From the NCBI GenBank assembly GCA_002368805.1, contig DFFH01000058.1:1-21760 (forward strand): a stretch of DNA of 21,760 nt. Reading direction: 5' to 3'. The DNA is from Mageeibacillus sp. UBA3781 (lineage in GTDB: Bacteria > Bacillota > Clostridia > Saccharofermentanales > Saccharofermentanaceae). Of the stretch, positions 1 through 7,022 are shown in pieces (the stretch's first letter is position 1; the number at the start of each line of letters is the position of its first letter). Position numbers and translations under genes: made by a program. The notes beneath the pieces were generated by a model. That model worked only from the letters and a program-made list of their open reading frames with translations, ran no database searches and had not been told where the DNA came from.

Positions 1-2687
1 CCGTCGAGTTTCTGGAAGGAGAATGCCGGTGCTTTTACATACCAGCGGTCTGTTTTCTCCGGCGGAGTCAGACGGGTGATCCCCTGTTTTTCCAGCGACT
101 CGCCGAGCATGACTTTGGTTGCGATCGTTACAAGATTCTGATCGGTCGATTTCGAGAGGAACGGTACCGATCTCGAGGCACGAGGGTTGACCTCGATGAC
201 ATAGACGCTATCGTCTTTAGCAACGATAAACTGGATATTGAAAAGGCCCACGATACCGATGCCCAAACCGAGTCTTGTCGTGTAATCACAGATCGTCTCT
301 TTTACCTTCTCCGAGATCGAGAACGGCGGATATACGCTGGTACTGTCACCGCTATGGACACCTGTTCTCTCGACGAGTTCCATGATGCCCGGGATGAATA
401 CTTCTTTTCCGTCGCAGATCGCATCGACCTCGACTTCTTTTCCGACGAGATATTTGTCGATAAGGACCGGTTTATCTTCGTCCACTTCTACGGCATTCTT
501 CAGGTACTTCACGAGCATGGTCTCATTGGCCACGATCTCCATGGCACGGCCGCCCAGTACGAAGGACGGACGGACAAGTACCGGATAACCGATCTTCTCT
601 GCGACCTTGATGCCGGTCGGAATATCCGTTACGGCTTCGCCTTTCGGATTCGGGATGCCGAGGGACTTGATGACTGCATCAAAAGCATCTCGATCTTCTG
701 CTTTTTCGATCGCATCGTTATCTGTACCGATGATATGAACCCCGCGCTTTGTAAGCGAATCAGCGAGGTTTACGGCCGTCTGTCCTCCCAGTGTTACGAT
801 AACACCCAGCGGGTTTTCCAGGTCGATGATGTTCATGACATCTTCTGTCGTCAGCGGCTCGAAATAGAGCTTATCGGCTGTCGTATAGTCGGTAGATACT
901 GTCTCCGGGTTGTTGTTGATAACGATAGCTTCATAGCCCATCGACTGGATCGTCCGTACCGCATGGACAGTAGAATAGTCAAACTCGACACCCTGGCCGA
1001 TACGGATCGGACCGGAACCCAGCACAATGACTTTCTTTCTGTCGGATACGATCGACTCATTCTGCTTGCCGTATGTCGAGTAGAAATACGGGATATAGCT
1101 GTCAAACTCCGATGCGCAGGAGTCGATCATCTTATAGATCGGAGCGATCTTCTTCTCTTTTCGAAGCTGATAGATCTCATCCTCTGTCTTATTCCAGAGT
1201 TCAGCAACATAGGAATCGGAGAATCCCATTCTCTTGGCTTCGATCAGATGCTCGACCGATCCCGGATTTGCTTCCATCTCACGCTCGAAATCAACGATCT
1301 TCTTGATCTTGTCGAGGAAGAACATGTCGATACCCGTGATGTTGCAGATACGGGAGTGATCGACGCCCAGCCACATCAGCTGCGAGATCGCATAGATGCG
1401 GTCATCGGTACCTTCCTTGATGTACTCGAGCAGATCATCGACACTCATATGCTCGGAATCGAACTTCGTCATATGGATATGGTTCTTGCTATCCTCGAGC
1501 GAGCGGATCGCTTTCAGAAGGCTTTCTTCAAAAGTTCTGCCCACGCTCATGACCTCACCGGTCGCCTTCATCTGCGTGGAAAGCTTATTCATCGCTGCCG
1601 GGAACTTATCGAACGGGAATCTCGGCATCTTGGTGACAACATAGTCGAGAGCCGGCTCGAAGCAGGCAGGCGTATTGGCAAGCTTGATCTCATCGAGATT
1701 CATGCCGACTGCGATTTTTGCGGAAACACGTGCGATCGGGTAACCGCTGGCTTTCGATGCGAGTGCGGAAGATCTCGATACACGGGGATTGACTTCGATG
1801 ACATAGTACTTGAAGGAGTGCGGATCGAGTGCGAACTGGCAGTTACAGCCACCCTTAACACCCAGTGCGCGGATGATCTTCAGGGCACTGTCACGCAGCA
1901 TGTGATATTCCTTATTCGTCAGTGTCTGCGAAGGCGCCACGACGATGGAGTCACCGGTATGGATACCGACCGGATCGAGGTTCTCCATATTACATACCGT
2001 GATGGCGGTATCGTTTGCGTCACGGATAACTTCGTACTCGATCTCCTTATAGCCCTTGATGCTCTTCTCCACAAGGACCTGATGCACCGGTGAAAGCGCC
2101 AGTGCGTTTTTCATCATCTCGCGGAGCTCCTCCGGATCATTTGCAAATCCGCCGCCGGTGCCGCCCAGTGTAAATGCCGGACGCAGGATGACCGGGTATC
2201 CGATCTCTTCTGCCGCAGAAAGTGCTTCTTCGATACTATAGGTGATCTGGGAAGGTACGACCGGCTCGCCGATCCTCTCACAGAGTTCCTTAAAGAGTTC
2301 ACGGTCTTCCGCGCACTCGATACTCTTGGCGTCGGTACCGAGAAGCTCGATCTCACACTCTTCCAGAACACCTTTCTTCGCCAGCTGCATCGCAAGGTTA
2401 AGACCCGTCTGTCCGCCGATACCCGGAACGATCGCATCCGGTCTTTCGAGACGGCAGATACGTGCGAGGTACTGCAGTGTCAGCGGTTCCATATAGACCT
2501 TATCCGCGATGGATGTATCTGTCATGATGGTCGCCGGGTTTGAGTTCGCAAGAATAACTTCGTAGCCTTCTTCTTTAAGTGCCAGGCAGGCCTGTGTACC
2601 TGCATAGTCAAACTCCGCCGCCTGTCCGATAACGATCGGACCCGAGCCGATCACGAGTACTTTATGAATGTCTGTTCTCTTAGGCAT
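1..2687 (-). CDS. carB: Carbamoyl-phosphate synthase large subunit (partial, 3' end beyond window)
   Basis: Cytosolic large subunit of glutamine-dependent carbamoyl-phosphate synthase, which makes carbamoyl phosphate from bicarbonate, ammonia and two ATP for pyrimidine and arginine synthesis. The first 895 residues are visible; the family is usually about 1060-1075, so roughly the last 170, including the MGS-like allosteric domain, lie outside. Both halves of the internal duplication are seen. The N-terminal half begins MPKRTDIHKVLVIGSGPIVI and carries RPAFTLGGTGGG near residue 170. The second half begins near residue 548 with VIVLGSGPIRIGQG and carries RPSFVLGGRAME near 710. The frame stays open to the window edge with no break seen. 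The start ATG overlaps the carA stop by 8 nt (ATGCCTAA), so translation is probably coupled. Identification is from conserved ATP-grasp motifs and synteny with carA. Confidence 0.97.
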   Translation of the reverse strand, partial: MPKRTDIHKVLVIGSGPIVIGQAAEFDYAGTQACLALKEEGYEVILANSNPATIMTDTSIADKVYMEPLTLQYLARICRLERPDAIVPGIGGQTGLNLAMQLAKKGVLEECEIELLGTDAKSIECAEDRELFKELCERIGEPVVPSQITYSIEEALSAAEEIGYPVILRPAFTLGGTGGGFANDPEELREMMKNALALSPVHQVLVEKSIKGYKEIEYEVIRDANDTAITVCNMENLDPVGIHTGDSIVVAPSQTLTNKEYHMLRDSALKIIRALGVKGGCNCQFALDPHSFKYYVIEVNPRVSRSSALASKASGYPIARVSAKIAVGMNLDEIKLANTPACFEPALDYVVTKMPRFPFDKFPAAMNKLSTQMKATGEVMSVGRTFEESLLKAIRSLEDSKNHIHMTKFDSEHMSVDDLLEYIKEGTDDRIYAISQLMWLGVDHSRICNITGIDMFFLDKIKKIVDFEREMEANPGSVEHLIEAKRMGFSDSYVAELWNKTEDEIYQLRKEKKIAPIYKMIDSCASEFDSYIPYFYSTYGKQNESIVSDRKKVIVLGSGPIRIGQGVEFDYSTVHAVRTIQSMGYEAIVINNNPETVSTDYTTADKLYFEPLTTEDVMNIIDLENPLGVIVTLGGQTAVNLADSLTKRGVHIIGTDNDAIEKAEDRDAFDAVIKSLGIPNPKGEAVTDIPTGIKVAEKIGYPVLVRPSFVLGGRAMEIVANETMLVKYLKNAVEVDEDKPVLIDKYLVGKEVEVDAICDGKEVFIPGIMELVERTGVHSGDSTSVYPPFSISEKVKETICDYTTRLGLGIGIVGLFNIQFIVAKDDSVYVIEVNPRASRSVPFLSKSTDQNLVTIATKVMLGESLEKQGITRLTPPEKTDRWYVKAPAFSFQKLD

Positions 2688-3798
2688 TGACGTTCACCTC
2701 GCTCTCTTTTTTCTCACAGAAGTCTTTCATGATAGAGACGAACTTCTCGAAAAGATATGTGCTGTCCTGCGGACCCGGAGCACTCTCCGGATGGTACTGC
2801 ACGGAAAAGACCATATCCTCTTTGCACTCGACCCCCTCGGCGGTATTGTCAAGCAGATTGATGTGTGTCGCTTTAAGTTTTGTTCCCTCGAGACTCTTAA
2901 GATCGACCGCATAGCTGTGGTTCTGGGAAGTGATCTCTATCTTCCCGGTCTCAAGATTCTTGACCGGGTGGTTACCGCCACGGTGACCGAACTTCAGCTT
3001 ATATGTCTTTGCGCCGTAAGCAAGCGAGATCATCTGGTGACCAAGGCAGATACCGAAGATCGGGAACTTGCCGGCAAGTGCTTTTACCGTAGAAATAACG
3101 GGAGTAACATCCTCCGGATCTCCCGGGCCGTTAGAAAGGAAGATTCCATCCGGCTTCATGAACTCGATCTCTTCAGGAGTCGTATCAAAAGGAACAACGG
3201 TCACATTGCAGCCGTACTCATTCAGCTTCCGGATGATATTGAGCTTGATGCCGCAGTCGATCGCAACCACGTTATACTTCGGGTTAGCCGTTCTCGAGTA
3301 CCAGCGCTTGCGGCAGGATACACGGGAGACCTGATCGTGCGGGACAGGAGTGACGGTGATCTTTGCAAGCGCAACATCGAGCGGTGTGTCGATGCTCGTG
3401 ATGATCACTCTTCGGGAACCAAGATCACGGATACTTCTTGTGATCTCTCTGGTATCTACACCTGAGATGCCCGGGATGCCCTCATCTTCCATCTCTTCGG
3501 AAAGTGTCTTTGTATAGCGGAAGTTACTCGGCATGTCATTGTAATCACTGACGATCAGGCCGCCGATACTCGGATTCTTGCACTCATAGTCATCATCCGT
3601 GATGCCGTAATTGCCGATCAGGGGATACGTCATGACCACCATCTGGTCGGTGTATGACGGATCGGAAAGAATCTCCTGATATCCCACCATGGAAGTGTTA
3701 AAGACGATCTCACAGACACGCTCGACATCCGCACCGAAGCCATATCCCTCAAAATAGCTTCCATCCTCCAAAACGATCTTTCGGTCTTTTTTTCTCAT
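2680..3798 (-). CDS. carA: Carbamoyl-phosphate synthase small subunit (glutaminase)
   Basis: Glutamine amidotransferase subunit of carbamoyl-phosphate synthase; it hydrolyses glutamine and passes ammonia to CarB. The protein is 372 residues, normal for the family. The N-terminal CPSase small-chain domain (about 1-170) starts MRKKDRKIVLEDGSYFEGYG. The C-terminal class I glutaminase has the nucleophile C251 in FGICLGHQ, and H336 and E338 in QYHPES; the family motif SNGPGDP is near 222-228. The start is chosen at ATG 3798 because GGAGGG lies 4 nt upstream (3803-3808) and the N terminus then matches the family. An in-frame TTG at 3885 would add 29 residues but has no ribosome binding site and would read through the leader hairpin. 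It is the first gene of the carAB operon and overlaps carB by 8 nt. Confidence 0.96.
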   Translation of the reverse strand: MRKKDRKIVLEDGSYFEGYGFGADVERVCEIVFNTSMVGYQEILSDPSYTDQMVVMTYPLIGNYGITDDDYECKNPSIGGLIVSDYNDMPSNFRYTKTLSEEMEDEGIPGISGVDTREITRSIRDLGSRRVIITSIDTPLDVALAKITVTPVPHDQVSRVSCRKRWYSRTANPKYNVVAIDCGIKLNIIRKLNEYGCNVTVVPFDTTPEEIEFMKPDGIFLSNGPGDPEDVTPVISTVKALAGKFPIFGICLGHQMISLAYGAKTYKLKFGHRGGNHPVKNLETGKIEITSQNHSYAVDLKSLEGTKLKATHINLLDNTAEGVECKEDMVFSVQYHPESAPGPQDSTYLFEKFVSIMKDFCEKKESEVNVNA

Positions 3799-3822
3799 AA
3801 TGCCCTCCGGTCCAGCAAACAG

Positions 3823-3868
3823 AAAAAAAGCGTCCCCAACGTGCCTTGGAACCGGCACATGCGAACGC
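3823..3868 (-). terminator. Leader terminator / candidate attenuator before carA
   Basis: Read on the minus strand, GCGTTC (3863-3868) pairs with GGACGC (3830-3835). After a short internal loop, ATGTGCC pairs with GGCACGT, leaving an 8-nt loop GGTTCCAA (3846-3853). Seven T residues follow (3823-3829). This is a standard intrinsic terminator shape, but it sits between the carAB promoter and the carA ribosome binding site, so it should act as an attenuator. The regulator is not evident: I do not see a PyrR-type binding loop. The loop GGTTC could pair with GGACC (3809-3813), which abuts the ribosome binding site. Confidence 0.78.
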
Positions 3869-3877
3869 CTTTGCTCA

Positions 3878-3916
3878 CTATTCAATTCGTAGGTATATAC
3901 TGTCTTTCATTTTCAT
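3878..3916 (-). CDS. Possible carAB leader peptide (12 codons)
   Basis: A short open frame MKMKDSIYLRIE runs from an ATG at or next to the predicted transcription start to a TAG about 9 nt before the leader hairpin. Its placement resembles leader peptides whose translation is coupled to attenuation (as at enterobacterial pyrBI), but there is no ribosome binding site, so it would have to be translated as a leaderless message. It may be chance; the call rests on position only. Confidence 0.2.
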   Translation of the reverse strand: MKMKDSIYLRIE

Positions 3917-3924
3917 TCACGGGA

Positions 3925-3953
3925 ATTATAGTAATCTATATAATCCCTGTCAA
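3925..3953 (-). promoter_or_regulatory. Sigma-A-type promoter of carAB
   Basis: On the minus strand TTGACA (3948-3953) and TATAAT (3925-3930) are separated by exactly 17 nt, a perfect match to the housekeeping consensus. The start of transcription is expected near 3917-3918, giving a leader of about 120 nt before carA. Such a strong promoter ahead of a biosynthetic operon fits control downstream of initiation, by the leader hairpin. Confidence 0.88.
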
Positions 3954-4030
3954 TGCGCAGAATGAATAAAAGATGATCGATTTCTGTCTTTCGGTTTTAT
4001 CTTACCGGTTTTGCTTCTTCGCAAAAAGGA

Positions 4031-4333
4031 TCAGACCTCGAAATCGAAGCAGGATCTGATCTTCGTATATGGACGGACAGCAGTGTTCGCCACTTCCACA
4101 TGCGCCGGGTGTACGGCATAGCCCTGAAGCGAAGCTTCATCTTCGAAGCTCGTATCAAGCATCAGGTCTGTGTTCGAGGAGCTGAGTCCATCGGTATATA
4201 CCTTGATACCGGTCATTCCCGGGATCTTCCCGGAAAGTCCCTCAAGGCCTGCCTTGATGTTCTTTTTGACCTGGATCTTCTCCTCGTCGGAGAGCTCATC
4301 TTTTAAAGTCCAGATGATTACATGCTTTACCAT
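4031..4333 (-). CDS. Dabb-family (stress-responsive A/B barrel) protein
   Basis: A 100-residue cytosolic protein starting MVKHVIIWTLKDELSDEEK. It has the features of the dimeric alpha/beta-barrel (Dabb) family: an opening strand with H4 (VKHVIIWTLKD), a helix with KKNIKAGLEGL, a strand with DLMLDTSFEDEASLQGY, and the typical HPAHVEVANTAVRPY near the C terminus. Family members are small ferredoxin-like-fold proteins, some stress-induced in plants and mostly of unknown role in bacteria; no substrate can be proposed. The start is ATG 4333, with GGAG 8 nt upstream, rather than the earlier in-frame codon at 4381, which would run into the upstream gene. It lies 23 nt after the zinc-ribbon gene, so the two are probably cotranscribed. 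Confidence 0.85.
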   Translation of the reverse strand: MVKHVIIWTLKDELSDEEKIQVKKNIKAGLEGLSGKIPGMTGIKVYTDGLSSSNTDLMLDTSFEDEASLQGYAVHPAHVEVANTAVRPYTKIRSCFDFEV

Positions 4334-4356
4334 AAGTGTATCTCCTTTATATTCCT

Positions 4357-4974
4357 TTATCTCTGAATATTCATTCTCCACCAGTTTTCGATCGTATTAA
4401 GGATATCTATTTTCGCCTTGAGCTGAAGCAAATTGCCGCTCAGAAGCTCGATGATCATCACCTGTCCGCCCAATTTCTTCTCATAGTGGATGCTGCGGAT
4501 ACTTGTCGGCTCGACATAAAATGACGGTTTCAGATCACAGGCGGCCATCGTCGCAAGTGCACCGATCGCGCCAAACATATACGATGCGGCATTTCCCTGT
4601 GTGGAGAAAAGCAGCTGGTTATTCGCGATCTCGACATACCATAGAGGTGCGGCCTCGAGCGGAGCTCTCTGTCCTGCGGCATTCTTAGGCGACGTAAGTC
4701 CGATTGCTACCGGAGTCATCGTGAATGCCTGAGGTGCTGCCTGTGGTGTCGGTGCGGCCTGTGGTGCCGGTGCGGCCTGAGGTGCCGGCGCGGCATACTG
4801 GGGAGCTGCCTGCTGGGGAGCCATCGGCTGCGGTGCCGGTGTATATTGTGGTGCGGCCGGCATCGGCGCAACCACCTGCTGGGGAACCTGCGGAACCATA
4901 TTTACTGCTGAACCGCAGTACTGGCAAAATGCACTTTCATCCGGGATCTGTTTTCCGCAATTAATACAAAACAT
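4357..4974 (-). CDS. Zinc-ribbon protein with Ala/Pro/Gln-rich linker
   Basis: A 205-residue protein of unknown function. Residues 1-22 form a double-CxxC zinc ribbon (C3, C6, C17, C20; FCINCGKQIPDES then FCQYCG), as in many Bacillota zinc-ribbon membrane or scaffold proteins. Residues about 27-90 are a low-complexity Ala/Pro/Gln linker with short tandem repeats. Residues about 105-205 form a compact domain (PLWYVEIANNQLLFSTQG, then YVEPTSIRSIHYEKKLGG and MIIELLSGNLLQLK) whose strand pattern resembles a small PH-like or GRAM-like fold; this is inference. No confident membrane span is seen apart from a weakly hydrophobic SYMFGAIGALATMAA. An AAGGA ribosome binding site lies about 9 nt before the ATG. 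The Dabb gene follows 23 nt downstream. Confidence 0.75.
   Translation of the reverse strand: MFCINCGKQIPDESAFCQYCGSAVNMVPQVPQQVVAPMPAAPQYTPAPQPMAPQQAAPQYAAPAPQAAPAPQAAPTPQAAPQAFTMTPVAIGLTSPKNAAGQRAPLEAAPLWYVEIANNQLLFSTQGNAASYMFGAIGALATMAACDLKPSFYVEPTSIRSIHYEKKLGGQVMIIELLSGNLLQLKAKIDILNTIENWWRMNIQR
4745..4798 (-). repeat. Three 18-bp tandem repeats in the zinc-ribbon linker
   Basis: Three imperfect 18-bp units (GGTGYCGGTGCGGCCTGW on the plus strand at 4745-4762 and 4763-4780, degenerate at 4781-4798) encode AP(A/T)PQA-type hexapeptides on the minus strand. Such repeats usually vary in copy number by slippage. Confidence 0.7.
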
Positions 4975-5029
4975 ATACTATTATCCTTTCTGTCTTTTCC
5001 CTCTTAATCATCTTATTAGTACCTTTCCC

Positions 5030-5038
5030 ATTATAGCA
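5030..5038 (-). promoter_or_regulatory. Extended -10 promoter of zinc-ribbon/Dabb unit
   Basis: The minus strand reads TGCTATAAT: a perfect TATAAT (5030-5035) preceded by a TGn extension (5036-5038). No good -35 is seen 16-18 nt upstream, which extended -10 promoters tolerate. The predicted start is about 5023, roughly 48 nt before the ATG at 4974. Confidence 0.6.
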
Positions 5039-5152
5039 AATAAAGCGTTTTCTGCACGAGTTTTCCCACTCTTCCGTTTTCTTTACTTTTCAGGCCTGGA
5101 ATGCTACTCTGTTCTCGTGAATTATTTATAAATGTATCATAGGAGGATGACT

Positions 5153-6874
5153 ATGAAACGCAGTATTGTTGTTCTTCTGACAGCGGCCATGATCTTATCT
5201 CTTGCCGGCTGTTCAAAGAAAGATGAAAAGGAAACTTCCCGAACAAGACGGACGAAAGACTCTACGGAAACGGAAGATACAGAAGCTCCGGAAACAGAAG
5301 AAACGTCTTCTGAATCTGAACAGTCCACCGAATCAGAATCCGAATCCGAGTCGGAAAGCAGTTCCGATACTTCCGGACTCGGGAAACCCTCCGGACCGGT
5401 CCAGGTAAAACTGGACCACTCTCTGACGCTTCTGGATCTGTCAGAAGATGTTACCGACCGCGCTTACGGTGAACTGATCAAGAATCTTGATTATCCCCAT
5501 ATGATGTCCGTTCATGAATATGTGTCTTCGTATACTGTACTGTCGGACAATTATGATGCGCTGAACAAAAAACTCAGCGATATCAGTTCGATCCACAAAA
5601 ATGCCTGTGACAAGGAATATGATAATATCGTCAAGCAGTTCCCGGAATACCAGAAGAACGCCAGTGATGAAAACTATTATATGTTTTCATCCAACTACTT
5701 CGGCAGTTATATAAATCTGTGCCGTGCAGACAGTGAGATCACTTCCTTCAGTGTGAAAGATACCCTCATTTCAACCGATCTTTCCTCCGACAGTGAAGCA
5801 TTTTACAACTTCAAGTCCGGGACCGGCGAAGAAATCAAGTTTGACGACATCATAACGGATAGAAGTGCTTTTGCCGATGCCATAATTGCCAGCATCCCCG
5901 CGACTACATCAAACACGAACGACTGGCAAAAGACTCAGTATGAAGCCGTCAAAGCTGCCGCTGAAAACATAAGGAACAATGAGGATGTCGCATTCCTTCT
6001 TTATGCGAATGCGATCCACATCTCCGACACAGTTATGTTAGATGGCCAAAACAAGGATATCAACTTCAATGTCTCTGTCCTCGATTTGTCCAACTGCGTA
6101 AAACTCGAGTATTTCGGATCTACTACGAAGTACTATTCCATCGTGCAGGATGTAGGGAATAACATCAAATGGGATTTCGATGAAGACGGGATCCTGGATA
6201 CACTCACTGTTAACGATGTTTCCGATGATGATTACGGCATCAATCTGGAAATCTCTCTAAACGATAAAAAAATCACTTTGCCTGATCTTCCGGAGCTTCA
6301 GGATGGAGATGATATCTCCTGGGTATGTGTATCCTATACCAATAACGGATACTTTCTCTATGTAGAATGTGCGATGGAAGATCCGGTAAATACCACATTA
6401 GTATTTCATGTCACCGGGGATTCCGTCGAATATGTCGGATGGATGGGCGAATTTGATTCTTTCCCTGTAAATCCGGATAGCGTCGTAGTCAATCGCCGTT
6501 CTGATCTTCTGGGTACGAATCACGTTAGCATTCTTTCCACGCTGAATGACACAAACGGTATCCCGAAGCAGACATCTGATTTCATGAAAAAGTATGGACT
6601 CGGCGCGGCAAATGATAAGATGGTCCTTGGCAATTTCACACCTGATGGAAAACCCACCGATCAGTCCGTCACAGTTCCTGCGGGCACGGTAGTACGTATC
6701 CTGGGAATCAACACCAAACAGGAGCTCGTTACTTTCGAAGCCGTCTTCCCGGACGAATCCCAGAACTTCCAGTTCCAGATGATCCTGAGATCCAGTGATG
6801 ACGACTACTATGATGTATACTTCAACGGCAAGGGTGCCTACGATCTCTTCAGCGGCTGCTTCTATGCCGACTGA
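5153..6874 (+). CDS. Lipoprotein with Ser/Glu-rich linker and RsiV-like region
   Basis: A 573-residue predicted lipoprotein, the only plus-strand gene. The signal peptide MKRSIVVLLTAAMILSLAGC ends in a lipobox (LAGC, lipidated C20). It is followed by an acidic, Ser/Thr/Glu-rich linker to about residue 80. Residues about 90-310 resemble the extracellular DUF4163/DUF3298 region of RsiV-like proteins (AFYNFKSGTGEEIKFDDI around 215-232, then an Ala-rich helix). This is a pattern judgement, not a search. A DFDEDGILD loop (D341, D343, D345) looks like a DxDxDG calcium-binding loop of EF-hand or VCBS type. The start is ATG 5153 because AGGAGG ends 6 nt upstream; the ATG at 5132 lies before that site. 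It is transcribed divergently from the zinc-ribbon gene and converges on serA. The exact role is unknown. Confidence 0.8.
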   Translation: MKRSIVVLLTAAMILSLAGCSKKDEKETSRTRRTKDSTETEDTEAPETEETSSESEQSTESESESESESSSDTSGLGKPSGPVQVKLDHSLTLLDLSEDVTDRAYGELIKNLDYPHMMSVHEYVSSYTVLSDNYDALNKKLSDISSIHKNACDKEYDNIVKQFPEYQKNASDENYYMFSSNYFGSYINLCRADSEITSFSVKDTLISTDLSSDSEAFYNFKSGTGEEIKFDDIITDRSAFADAIIASIPATTSNTNDWQKTQYEAVKAAAENIRNNEDVAFLLYANAIHISDTVMLDGQNKDINFNVSVLDLSNCVKLEYFGSTTKYYSIVQDVGNNIKWDFDEDGILDTLTVNDVSDDDYGINLEISLNDKKITLPDLPELQDGDDISWVCVSYTNNGYFLYVECAMEDPVNTTLVFHVTGDSVEYVGWMGEFDSFPVNPDSVVVNRRSDLLGTNHVSILSTLNDTNGIPKQTSDFMKKYGLGAANDKMVLGNFTPDGKPTDQSVTVPAGTVVRILGINTKQELVTFEAVFPDESQNFQFQMILRSSDDDYYDVYFNGKGAYDLFSGCFYAD

Positions 6875-6931
6875 CGTTGTCAGGCTTCTTTCTTCTTAGG
6901 TGCTAACAAGCCAAAGAAAATGACGTATAAG

Positions 6932-6986
6932 AAATCCCCCGGAACGGTTCTCCGGCTATAAGCCGAGGACCAGCGACGGGGGATTT
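6932..6986. terminator. Large two-tier hairpin, probable bidirectional terminator
   Basis: The outer arms AAATCCCCC (6932-6940) and GGGGGATTT (6978-6986) pair perfectly over 9 bp. Inside, GGTTCT (6946-6951) pairs with AGGACC (6966-6971), and CGGC (6953-6956) pairs with GCCG (6962-6965) around a 5-nt loop, with one bulged C. It lies between the convergent lipoprotein and serA genes, 57 bp and 36 bp from their stops. A short T-rich tail follows on either strand (ATTTACTTATT on plus, ATTTCTTAT on minus). The 55-nt length and double stem are more elaborate than a typical terminator. Confidence 0.65.
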
Positions 6987-7022
6987 ACTTATTCGTCTGT
7001 TATTTGATTATGCCTCTGCGTC

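Noticed and set aside
354..2093. 579-codon open frame on the plus strand
   Set aside because: Lies entirely antisense to carB, whose frame and motifs are clear. The encoded protein has no recognisable domain and is a codon-bias shadow.
2680..2687. Identical-length 8-nt overlaps at carA/carB and ligase/permease as a special signal
   Set aside because: ATGNNTAA-type overlaps are common at coupled bacterial genes; the two cases look like ordinary coupling.
3799..3885. N-terminal extension of carA from a TTG start
   Set aside because: In frame but without a ribosome binding site, and it translates the terminator hairpin; the ATG at 3798 has a good site and matches the family start.
4009..4026. 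Hairpin TTTTGC/GCAAAA after the Dabb gene as a terminator
   Set aside because: A 6-bp AT-rich stem with no T-run on the minus strand; too weak to call.
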